From: Sorangium aterium
Lineage (GTDB): Bacteria; Myxococcota_A; Polyangia; Polyangiales; Polyangiaceae
DNA length: 64,000 nt
Direction: 5' to 3'
Assembly: GCF_028368935.1 (NCBI RefSeq)
Contig: NZ_JAQNDK010000004.1
Span: 1,116,001-1,180,000, forward strand
Notes under the pieces: model-generated
Told to the model about the DNA's origin: nothing
What the model saw: the letters and a program-made list of their open reading frames with translations, nothing else
Database searches by the model: none
Translations under genes and position numbers: made by a program
Shown here: piece by piece, positions 25,054-32,838 of the stretch
Layout of the letters: each line of letters starts with the position of its first letter
Numbering within the stretch: position 1 is the first letter of the stretch

Positions 25054-27317
25054 TGGTCGACAGCGGCGATCGGGCGCGCGAAGAGTTCTTCTCGGAAGCG
25101 CAGGAGATCGTCGAGGGGCTCGGGCGCGACCTCCTCGCGCTCGACGAGGCGGTGCGGACCAACAAGGTCGACCCCGACGTCATCAACGACGTCTTCCGCG
25201 CCGTGCACACCCTGAAGGGGCTCGCCGGGCTCTTCGGCGCGACCCGGATGGCCACCCTCTCGCACGAGCTCGAGGAGCTGCTCGACAACCTCCGCCTCGG
25301 GCGCATCGAGATCAACGCGTCGGTCCTCGACCTCCTGTTCCGCAGCGTCGAGCTCTACGGGCGCATCCTCCAGAACGAGAAGGACGGGCGCGACGCGCCG
25401 ATGCCCGAGGTCGACGACCTCCTGCGCCAGCTGCACCAGGACGCGGGCCCGAGCGCGGCCGGCCTCCCCGACGACAACTACGACCTCGATCCGGGGCTGC
25501 TCTCGGTGCTCACCGAGTACGAGGAGCACCGGCTGCGCACGAACATCGCGAGCGGGATGACCCTGTTCCGGCTCCGCGTGCAGTTCCACCTCGCCACGAT
25601 CGATCAGGCCCTCGACGACCTGAAGATCACCGCGAAGCCGTACGGCGAGATCATCACCTACCTGCCGACCGGCGCGGGCGCGGACCAGGACTCGATCGAG
25701 CTCGACATCCTGATGGCCTCGCGCGCGCCGCTCGAGGAGCTCCAGCGCGCGCTGCACCAGGCCGGCGCCGCCGTCGAGGAGATCCCGCGGCGCAACAACA
25801 ACGGCCACGGCCGGGTCGCCCCGCCGGGCATGCCGTCGATGTCCGCGGCGCTCCGGGGCGGCGCGCCGACCGGCGTGTCGCGGGCCGTCGACCTGACCGG
25901 CTCGATGTCGGCGGCGAGCCCGCCGTCGAGCGCGCGCGGCAACCGCAAGGGGGAGCTCAGCTCGATCCGCTCCGTCGCGCAGACGGTGCGGGTCGACATC
26001 CACAAGCTCGACCGGCTGATGAACATCGTCGGCGAGCTCGCCCTCGTCCGCTCCGCGCTCGGCCGCCTCGTCGAGCGGCTCCGCGCGGCGCCCACCGAGC
26101 GCGAGCTCTCCCTCGACCTCCACAGGCTCCAGCGCACGTTCGACCGGCACCTCGCCCAGATGCAGGCGGGCATCCTCGAGGTCCGGATGGTCCCGCTCGG
26201 GCAGGTCTTCGACAAGCTCGCGCGCGTCGTCCGCCAGATCAGCCGCGACGCCGACAAGCTCGTGAACCTCGTCATCACGGGCGCCGAGACCGAGGTCGAC
26301 AAGCTCATCGTCGAGGAGCTCAGCGACCCGCTCATGCACATGATGCGCAACGCCATCGACCACGGCATCGAGTCGAAGAGCATGCGCGAGGCGGTGGGCA
26401 AGCCGGCGGTCGGCACGATCGCGCTGAACGCCTTCCAGAAGGGCAACCACGTCGTCATCGAGATCGAGGACGACGGCAAGGGCATCGACGTCGACAAGCT
26501 GCTCGACGCCGCCCTGCGCCGCGGCGTCATGACCCCGGAGGACGCGCGGACGACGAGCTACCGCGAGGTGCTGAACCTCATCTTCCAGCCGGGCATCTCG
26601 ACCAAGACCGACGTCAGCGAGCTCTCGGGGCGCGGCGTCGGGATGGACGTCGTGAAGACGAACATCAGCAAGCTCGGCGGCGTCATCGACGTGCACAGCG
26701 AGCCCGGCATCGGCACCAAGATGACGGTCACGCTGCCGATCACGCTCGCGATCATCAGCGCGCTCATCGTCCGGGTCGCCGACAGGCTGTTCGCGATCCC
26801 GCTGACCAACGTGCAGGAGGCGGTCGCGCTCGACGAGGCCACGGTGCGCCAGATCGACGGCCGCGAGATGATCACGCTGCGCAACAGCACGCTCCAGCTC
26901 TGCTACCTGGCGCGGCTCTTCGGCCTGAACGAGGAGGAGGAGCTCAGCGCGCGCATCGCCGGCCTGCTCGGCGGCGCGCGCGGCGGCTCGGCGGCGCGGG
27001 CCGCGGTGGGCGGCGGGCGCCGGGGCGACGGCGGCCGCGCGACGCTCGGGCTCCAGGGGGGCAACAAGCGCAAGTACATCGTCGTGGCGTCGGTCGGCGC
27101 GCGCAGGCTGGGCCTCGTCGTGAGCACGCTCATCGGGCAGCAGGACGTCGTGATCAAGGCGCTCGGCCCGTCGCTCTCCTCGGTGCGCGGCTTCTCCGGC
27201 GCCACCGAGCTCGGCGACCAGCGCATCGCGCTCGTCCTCGACGCCCCGGCGCTCATCGAGGAGATCCTCCACGGCGGGGACCGGCAGCGCAACGATCCGC
27301 GGAGCACCCATGGCTAA
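25053..27317 (+). CDS. cheA: chemosensory histidine kinase CheA
   Basis: 754 residues with the full CheA order. The HPt (P1) domain carries His52 in VFRAVHTLKGLAG. A middle domain of about residues 145-250 (LSVLTEYEEHRLRTNIASGM) occupies the P2 place. The dimerisation helix is VRVDIHKLDRLMNIVGELAL; the ATPase has N box LMHMMRNAIDHGIE, G1 IEDDGKGIDVDK and G2 LSGRGVGMDVVKTN. The CheW-like C-terminus begins at IVRVADRLFAIPLTNVQEAV. A Gly/Arg-rich insert (SAARAAVGGGRRGDGGRATL) interrupts the CheW-like part. It autophosphorylates on His52 and passes phosphate to CheY and CheB. It overlaps cheW by eight bases. Confidence 0.97.
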   Translation: MVDSGDRAREEFFSEAQEIVEGLGRDLLALDEAVRTNKVDPDVINDVFRAVHTLKGLAGLFGATRMATLSHELEELLDNLRLGRIEINASVLDLLFRSVELYGRILQNEKDGRDAPMPEVDDLLRQLHQDAGPSAAGLPDDNYDLDPGLLSVLTEYEEHRLRTNIASGMTLFRLRVQFHLATIDQALDDLKITAKPYGEIITYLPTGAGADQDSIELDILMASRAPLEELQRALHQAGAAVEEIPRRNNNGHGRVAPPGMPSMSAALRGGAPTGVSRAVDLTGSMSAASPPSSARGNRKGELSSIRSVAQTVRVDIHKLDRLMNIVGELALVRSALGRLVERLRAAPTERELSLDLHRLQRTFDRHLAQMQAGILEVRMVPLGQVFDKLARVVRQISRDADKLVNLVITGAETEVDKLIVEELSDPLMHMMRNAIDHGIESKSMREAVGKPAVGTIALNAFQKGNHVVIEIEDDGKGIDVDKLLDAALRRGVMTPEDARTTSYREVLNLIFQPGISTKTDVSELSGRGVGMDVVKTNISKLGGVIDVHSEPGIGTKMTVTLPITLAIISALIVRVADRLFAIPLTNVQEAVALDEATVRQIDGREMITLRNSTLQLCYLARLFGLNEEEELSARIAGLLGGARGGSAARAAVGGGRRGDGGRATLGLQGGNKRKYIVVASVGARRLGLVVSTLIGQQDVVIKALGPSLSSVRGFSGATELGDQRIALVLDAPALIEEILHGGDRQRNDPRSTHG

Positions 27318-27846
27318 CCTCACCCGAAGGCCCGCCCGGATACCGGTCTCGAAGCGGAACTCGCGCGCGCAGGCGAGCGGCCCGCGGACCGAGTACCTCG
27401 CGTTCACGCTCGCGGGCGACACCTACGCCGCGCCCGTCTCGCTCGTGCGCGAGATCCTGAAGCCGCCCCCGCTCACCCCGGTGCCGCGCGCGCCGGACTC
27501 GACGATGGGCATCGTCAGCGTGCGCGGGCAGCTCGTCACCGTCATCGATCTGCGGCGACGGATGCGGCTGCACGAGAGCGCCGCGCAGCGGCGGGCGCGC
27601 ATCCTGCTCGTCGACGCGGCGAACGGCGAGACGCTCGGCCTCTTCGTCGACGAGGTCCAGCAGGTCTACCGGCTCGCCGACGCCGAGATCGAGCACGCCG
27701 CGACGGCGCTCGGGGGAGACGTGGCGGGCTACATCGCCGGCATCGCCCGGCCCATGCACGGGGCGAGCGCGTCGGATGGCACCCAGGGCGAGGCGCAGCC
27801 GCGCGTCATCATCCTGCTCGACCTGCAGGCCATACTCGCGTCCTAA
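27310..27846 (+). CDS. cheW: CheW coupling protein (first copy)
   Basis: 178 residues with a CheW/SH3-like fold: YLAFTLAGDTYAAPVSLVRE, VPRAPDSTMGIVSVRGQLVTVIDLRRRM (the receptor and kinase contact region) and TLGLFVDEVQQVYRLADAEI. A basic N-terminal extension of about 30 residues precedes the domain. CheW links CheA to a receptor. Its start overlaps the cheA stop by eight bases, which supports co-translation with CheA. A second CheW follows after 56 bases. No receptor gene lies in the cluster. Confidence 0.95.
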   Translation: MANLTRRPARIPVSKRNSRAQASGPRTEYLAFTLAGDTYAAPVSLVREILKPPPLTPVPRAPDSTMGIVSVRGQLVTVIDLRRRMRLHESAAQRRARILLVDAANGETLGLFVDEVQQVYRLADAEIEHAATALGGDVAGYIAGIARPMHGASASDGTQGEAQPRVIILLDLQAILAS

Positions 27847-27902
27847 GGGACGATTCGTCCGCGCCCGGGCGGCTCGTAGAGCCCGGGCGCTCGGAGGCTC
27901 AG

Positions 27903-28394
27903 ATGCCGTTGACTGGAGAGCGCAGCCGTCCCGACCCACAGAAGAGCCTCGTCGGCTTTGTGGTCGGCGACGTCCACTACGCGATCGACATCACGCGGGT
28001 CCGCGAAATCGTGAACCCGCTCGAGGTGACCACGCTGCCGCACACGCCCCCCGAGGTCGCCGGCGTCGCGAACCACCGCGGCGAGGTGGTGCCGGTCATC
28101 GAGCTCCGCGTGCGCTTCGGGCTGCCCCCGGTCGATCCGACCCGCAGCACCAAGTGGATCCTCGTCGACGTGGGGACGCACACGGTGGGGCTCGTCGTCG
28201 ACGCGGTGACCGAGGTCTTCGGGACGAGCGGCGATTACCGGCCGACGCCGCCGGTCGGCGGCAGCAGCGATCTGCGCGGCATCACGGGGGTGACGACCCA
28301 CGACGAGCGGATGATCTTCGTGCTCGACGTCGGGCGCTTCATCGAGCTCGCGCTCGCGCTCGCCGCGTCGGGCGCCCTCCTGGAGGCCCCGTGA
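27903..28394 (+). CDS. cheW: CheW coupling protein (second copy)
   Basis: 163 residues: LVGFVVGDVHYAIDITRVRE, TLPHTPPEVAGVANHRGEVVPVIELRVRF and TVGLVVDAVTEVFGTSG follow the CheW pattern and differ enough from the first copy to suggest a separate role, for instance binding another receptor or the HEAT protein. The GTGA overlap of four bases with the next gene couples its translation to the HEAT-repeat protein. Confidence 0.95.
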   Translation: MPLTGERSRPDPQKSLVGFVVGDVHYAIDITRVREIVNPLEVTTLPHTPPEVAGVANHRGEVVPVIELRVRFGLPPVDPTRSTKWILVDVGTHTVGLVVDAVTEVFGTSGDYRPTPPVGGSSDLRGITGVTTHDERMIFVLDVGRFIELALALAASGALLEAP

Positions 28395-30508
28395 GCCGCG
28401 CGTTCGACGATCTCGGTCCGTTCGAGGGCCCGCGCGCGGGCGACGCGGGCTCCTGGCCGGCCGAGCCCGAGTCCATCTCGCCCAGCGCGCGGAGCACGCC
28501 GATGCCGATCGCGGCCATCGCCGCGGCGCTCTCCGCGGACGACGCCGAGGAGCGCCGCCAGGCGGCCGCGCGGCTCGGCAGGGCCGACGTCGTCGAGGCG
28601 TTGCCGCTCCTGCTCCGCGCGCTCGGGGATCCCGACTGGCGCGTCCGCAAGGAGGCGACCTACGCCTGCCACCGGCTGATCCAGGCGGCGCCGACCTCTG
28701 CGCCGGCGCAGGCCGCCGAGGGGGAGCGGCCGGCCTCGCCCGGCGCCGGCGCCGAGGGGGAGCGGCCGTCCGCCCCGCAGCTCCTCGTCGCGGCGCTCCT
28801 CGACGCGCTCCAGAAGAGCGAGGACGTCGGCCTCAGGAACGCGGCCATCGAGGTGCTCGGCTACTGCGGGCGCGACGCCACGCCGGCGCTCGTCGACGCG
28901 CTCGGCGCGCTCGCTGGGGACGAGCGCAAGCTCGTCGTCGACGCGCTCGGCCGCACGCGCGACCCGGCGGCGCTCGACCCGCTCTACGCGGCGCTCGCCG
29001 AGCAGGACGACAACCTGCGCCAGAGCGCGATCGAGGCGATCGCCGGGATGGGGCTCATCGCGCGCGAGCGGGTGACGGACATCCTGTACGAGCGGCTCGC
29101 CGATCGGGATCGCTTCGTGCGGCTGACCGCGCTGAACGGGCTGAACGGGCTCGAGGCGCCCGTGCCGTGGCGGGTGCTCTCGTCGCTCATCGACGACCCG
29201 ATCCTCCGGCCGGCGGCGCTGGTCGCCGCGGCGCTCGCGGAGAGCCCGGAGGCGCCGCGGGCGCTCTGCGGGGCGCTCGCGACGGCGCGGGGCGGCGCGT
29301 TCGCGCAGCTCGTCCGGGCGCTCGCGCGGCTCGCCGAGGGGCCGCTCGCGTCGCACGCGGTGGACGCGCTCCGGGCGGCGCCGCCCGAGGTGGGCGCCCG
29401 CCTCGTGCAGGCCGCCGGCGCCGCGCCGGGCTCGGGCGGCGCGGAGCCCCCGTCGTGGCGCGGCCTCGGCGCGGATCCGGTGAGCGGGCGCGCCCAGGCG
29501 CTCTTGCTCGCGGCGATGGCGCGCGCCCCGGGCGCGGCCGACGCCGCGGTGCAGGCCATGATCGAGCCCGCGCTCGTCGAGACGGCGCAGCGCGCGCTGG
29601 GGCTGCTCGGCGCGGAGGCGCTGCCCTCGGTGCTGTCCTACCTCGAGCGCCACATCGATCCCGACCCGGATCTCTGGGAGGGCGTCGACGACGCGACGGC
29701 CGCGCTCCTCGACGGCGCCGTGGCGATCGCGGAGCAGGGCGCGCGCGAGGGCGCGCTTTCGGGCGAGCAGCCCGCCGTCGAGGCGACGCTCGCCGAGCTG
29801 CTCGGCGCGGTGCGGCGGTCGGTCCGGAGCCCCTCGACGCTCGTGGCGACCAGCGCGCTCTACGGGCTCGCGAAGATCGGGGCCGCCGTCGACTTCCCGC
29901 TCGTCGTCTCGCAGACGCGCGCGATCTCGCTGCCGGTGGCGCGCGCTGCGGAGAGCGCGCTCGCGGGGCTCACGGAGCGCTACCCCGAGACGGCGCGCGA
30001 GCTCGCGCGCGGGCTCGCGCTGGCGGAGGACACCCACCTCGCGGCGGCGATCGTGATCGAGGCGCTCGGCGACGCGGAGCCGGAGGAGATCGCGTTCCTC
30101 ACGAGCGTCGCGTCGGTGGGGGACGTGCGCGCGCGCCGGGCGGCCGTGACCGCGATCGCGGCGGCGGCGGGCGTCTCCGCGCTCGACGTGCTGAGCGTCT
30201 CCCTGGCAGACGAGGAGCGGGAGGTCCGGCTCGCCGCGGCGCGCGCGCTGGGCCGCCTGTACGCGTCGCTCCCGGACCGCGCGAGCGACGAGCGGGCGCG
30301 CGCGCGCGAGCTGCTCGGGCTGGTGCGCGCGTCGGGGGAGCCCGATCTCGTCGCGGCCGCGGCGCAGGGGGGCGCGCCGTTCCGCTCGGATCCTCCCTGG
30401 GGCGACGCCGCGGAGCGGCTGAGCGCGCCTGTGGCCATCGACGGCGGTGAGGGCGCGGCGTCCCCCTCGGGGGCGACCGGCGGGCCGCCGTCGGGGAAGG
30501 TGCTGTGA
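28391..30508 (+). CDS. HEAT-repeat protein of the chemosensory operon
   Basis: The GTG at 28391 overlaps the cheW stop and gives 705 residues; frames open far upstream but those are antisense-like and lie in cheW. The protein is all helical, with many HEAT/PBS-lyase-type units such as ERRQAAARLGRADVVEALPL, DWRVRKEATYACHRLIQ, RNAAIEVLGYCGRDATPALV, DNLRQSAIEAIAGMG and REVRLAAARALGRLYASLP. It should be a scaffold for protein contacts. HEAT-repeat genes have been noted in other myxobacterial che clusters. Here it lies between cheW and cheR with four-base overlaps on both sides, so it is an integral part of the pathway. Confidence 0.9.
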   Translation: MSRAFDDLGPFEGPRAGDAGSWPAEPESISPSARSTPMPIAAIAAALSADDAEERRQAAARLGRADVVEALPLLLRALGDPDWRVRKEATYACHRLIQAAPTSAPAQAAEGERPASPGAGAEGERPSAPQLLVAALLDALQKSEDVGLRNAAIEVLGYCGRDATPALVDALGALAGDERKLVVDALGRTRDPAALDPLYAALAEQDDNLRQSAIEAIAGMGLIARERVTDILYERLADRDRFVRLTALNGLNGLEAPVPWRVLSSLIDDPILRPAALVAAALAESPEAPRALCGALATARGGAFAQLVRALARLAEGPLASHAVDALRAAPPEVGARLVQAAGAAPGSGGAEPPSWRGLGADPVSGRAQALLLAAMARAPGAADAAVQAMIEPALVETAQRALGLLGAEALPSVLSYLERHIDPDPDLWEGVDDATAALLDGAVAIAEQGAREGALSGEQPAVEATLAELLGAVRRSVRSPSTLVATSALYGLAKIGAAVDFPLVVSQTRAISLPVARAAESALAGLTERYPETARELARGLALAEDTHLAAAIVIEALGDAEPEEIAFLTSVASVGDVRARRAAVTAIAAAAGVSALDVLSVSLADEEREVRLAAARALGRLYASLPDRASDERARARELLGLVRASGEPDLVAAAAQGGAPFRSDPPWGDAAERLSAPVAIDGGEGAASPSGATGGPPSGKVL

Positions 30509-31431
30509 ACCGGCGGCGGGACGACGAGATCCGCCTCTTGCCTGACGAGTTCCAGAGGCTGCGCGACCTGTTCAACAAGCACTGCGGGCTCCAGTTCGGG
30601 CCCGAGGCGCGCACGTCGATGGAGCGCCGGCTGCGAGAGCGGGTCGTCGAGCTCGGGCTCTCGTCGTTCGCGCAGTACCACGAGTACCTGCGCTTCCACA
30701 GCCGCGGGCGCGCCGAGCTCGACGAGGCGCTCGAGCTCATCACGGTCAACGAGACGTATTTCTTCCGGGAGGACTACCAGCTGCGCGCGCTCATGACCGA
30801 GCTCGTGCCCATGATCGTCAAGGCGGGGGGCGCCAGGGGCCGGCTGTCCATCTGGAGCGCGGGCTGCTCGACGGGCGAGGAGGTCTACTCGATCGCGATC
30901 GCCGCGCGGGAGTCGGGCGCCGCGGAGCGCCGCGAGGTCCGCATCTTCGGCAGCGACATCTCCCGCCGCTGCGTGATCGCGGCGCGCAGGGGGGTGTACG
31001 GCGCCTCGTCGTTCCGCGCGACGCCGCCTGAGCTCAAGCGGCGCTACTTCGTGGAGCGCCCGGACGGGTTCCACGTGGCGGACGAGCTGCGGGCGCTCTG
31101 CCAGTTCGGCCACCTGAACCTGCTCGACTCGTCGCGCGCGGCGGTGATCGGGCGCGTGGACGTCATCTTTTGCCGCAACGTCCTCATCTATCTGGACGAG
31201 GATTCGCGGCGCCGCGTGATCGACATCTTCTACGAGCGCCTCTCGTCCGGCGGCTTCCTCCTGCTGGGCCACTCCGAGTCGCTCCTCAACGTCACGACCG
31301 CGTTCGAGCTCGTGCACCTTCGGGAGGATCTCGTGTATCGCAAGCCGGCGGCCACGCTGCGTCTGGGGATCCCGGAGATCTCGCCCGATCGGGGCGGCCC
31401 GGACCGGGGCGGCGGGGAGGAGGGCGGATGA
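30505..31431 (+). CDS. cheR: chemoreceptor methyltransferase CheR
   Basis: 308 residues from a GTG start. The N-terminal helical domain (PDEFQRLRDLFNKHCGLQF, ERRLRERVVELGLSSFAQYH) is followed by the SAM-binding fold: ITVNETYFFREDYQ, WSAGCSTGEEVYSIAIAA (motif I), RIFGSDISRRCVIAARRGVY, VDVIFCRNVLIYLDEDSRRR and LLGHSES. CheR methylates glutamates of receptors using S-adenosylmethionine. No TPR extension is present. The gene overlaps the HEAT gene by four bases. Its presence implies a methylatable receptor encoded elsewhere in the genome. Confidence 0.97.
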   Translation: MNRRRDDEIRLLPDEFQRLRDLFNKHCGLQFGPEARTSMERRLRERVVELGLSSFAQYHEYLRFHSRGRAELDEALELITVNETYFFREDYQLRALMTELVPMIVKAGGARGRLSIWSAGCSTGEEVYSIAIAARESGAAERREVRIFGSDISRRCVIAARRGVYGASSFRATPPELKRRYFVERPDGFHVADELRALCQFGHLNLLDSSRAAVIGRVDVIFCRNVLIYLDEDSRRRVIDIFYERLSSGGFLLLGHSESLLNVTTAFELVHLREDLVYRKPAATLRLGIPEISPDRGGPDRGGGEEGG

Positions 31432-31524
31432 GGTGCCGACGAAGTCGAGGCTGCGCAGGCGACGGTTGGTCCCATGGCGCTCCGGGTGGGGTAGAATGAA
31501 CCTCCGGCGGAAGGTTTTGCGCTC

Positions 31525-32607
31525 ATGACATTCGCTCCCCTGCGCGTGCTCGTCGTCGACGACTCCGCGTACAACCGGCGCAACATCGCCGAGATCTTGA
31601 GCGGAAGCGACGAGATCGAGGTCGTGGGCAAGGCCGGTGACGGCGACGACGCGCTCCGTCAGGCCGCGCAGCTCCGGCCGGACGCGATCACGCTGGATCT
31701 CGAGATGCCGCGCATGGACGGCTTCACCTTCCTCCGCATCCTGATGGCGAGGCAGCCGACGCCCGTCATCATCGTCTCGAGCTACAGCCACAAGGAGAAC
31801 GTCTTCAAGGCGCTCGAGCTGGGCGCCGTCGACTTCGTGGCGAAGCCGGACCGGCAGTTCACGGCGGACGCGCAGATCCGGCGGGAGATCATCCAGAAGG
31901 TCCTGCTGGTGCGCTACCTCCGCCCCCGGTCGCCGATGCCGGCTGCGCCGGCCCCGGCGCGGGCGGCGCAGCCCGCGTCGCCGCGCGCGGTGCAGGAGTC
32001 GTCGCGGCTCGGCGTCTCGCTGCGCCACCTCGTGGCGGTCGGCTCGTCGACGGGCGGGCCCACGGCGCTCCTCGAGATCTTCAACCGGATCCCGGATCGC
32101 TTCCCCGGCGCGATCTTCATCGCGCAGCACATGCCGGACAAGTTCACCCGCACGTTCGCGGAGCGGCTCGATCGGAAGGGCGGCCTCCGGGTGGTCGAGG
32201 CGCAGAACGGCGAGCAGGTGGTGGCCCGCAAGGCCTATGTGTGCCCGGGTAGGATGTGCATGGAGATCGCGGTGACGCCGGGCAGCGGGGTCGGGTTGAG
32301 CGGCGACATCCGGATCCGGGTGGGGGCGCCGGCGCCCGGGGATCGGTACGTTCCGAGCGCGGACCGGCTGTTCCGGAGCGTGGCGCAGGTGGGCGGCAGC
32401 CGCGCGGTGGGCATCATCCTGACGGGGATGGGCGACGACGGGGTGAACGGCGCGCGGGCGGTCCGCGCGGCCGGGGGCACGGTGGTGGCCGAGAGCGAGG
32501 ACTCGGCGGTGGTCTACGGCATGCCCGGGGCCGCGGTGCGGGCCGGGGTCGTGAACGAGAGCCTGCCCTTCACGGCGATCGGCGACTTCATCGCGCTGCT
32601 CTCCTAG
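31525..32607 (+). CDS. cheB: chemoreceptor methylesterase/response regulator CheB
   Basis: 360 residues. Receiver domain at residues 1-125 with VVDDS and phospho-acceptor Asp58 ([13 protein letters not shown]). An Ala/Pro linker follows. The esterase domain has the catalytic Ser in [15 protein letters not shown], the His in [18 protein letters not shown] and the Asp in [17 protein letters not shown]. It removes methyl groups that CheR adds once phosphorylated by CheA. A 93-base gap before it holds a possible -10 (TAGAAT at about 31490), so it may have its own promoter. Its stop lies at the edge of a large hairpin. Confidence 0.97.
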   Translation: MTFAPLRVLVVDDSAYNRRNIAEILSGSDEIEVVGKAGDGDDALRQAAQLRPDAITLDLEMPRMDGFTFLRILMARQPTPVIIVSSYSHKENVFKALELGAVDFVAKPDRQFTADAQIRREIIQKVLLVRYLRPRSPMPAAPAPARAAQPASPRAVQESSRLGVSLRHLVAVGSSTGGPTALLEIFNRIPDRFPGAIFIAQHMPDKFTRTFAERLDRKGGLRVVEAQNGEQVVARKAYVCPGRMCMEIAVTPGSGVGLSGDIRIRVGAPAPGDRYVPSADRLFRSVAQVGGSRAVGIILTGMGDDGVNGARAVRAAGGTVVAESEDSAVVYGMPGAAVRAGVVNESLPFTAIGDFIALLS

Positions 32608-32728
32608 CGGCGGTCACCCGCTTCGGATACGGGCCCATCTCGACGTTTTCGGTGCTCAGCGCACCGGAGTGCGCTTCCGCGCCGAAAACGCCGATCTGGA
32701 CCCGTCTCCTGTGCGGGTGACCGCCGCT
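32606..32728. repeat. 123-bp long hairpin after cheB
   Basis: Perfect 16-bp outer arms (AGCGGCGGTCACCCGC at 32606-32621 and its complement at 32713-32728) enclose a second, imperfect pairing of about 34 bases per side. That inner part includes the 9-base match CGTTTTCGG with its complement CCGAAAACG, and ACGGG with CCCGT. The loop is about 20 bases. The structure starts at the last base of the cheB stop codon region. It could be a bidirectional terminator, a MITE-like element or a structured RNA. No T-run follows. Confidence 0.9.
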
Positions 32729-32838
32729 CTGCGACGCTCGTAGCAGGGCGGGTGGGAACCGCTCTAGGGTGAGCTGGGTTCCAGCGGGCTGCCAAAGTTG
32801 ACCCCTCGGGCGCATCGTGAGACAGGTCGGTCGCTGAC

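Noticed and set aside
32606-32728. The cheB hairpin as another integron attC
   Set aside because: Its ends (AGCGGCGG...CCGCCGCT) lack RYYYAAC/GTTRRRY cores and it lies 18 kb from the integron, so it was kept only as a hairpin of unknown type.
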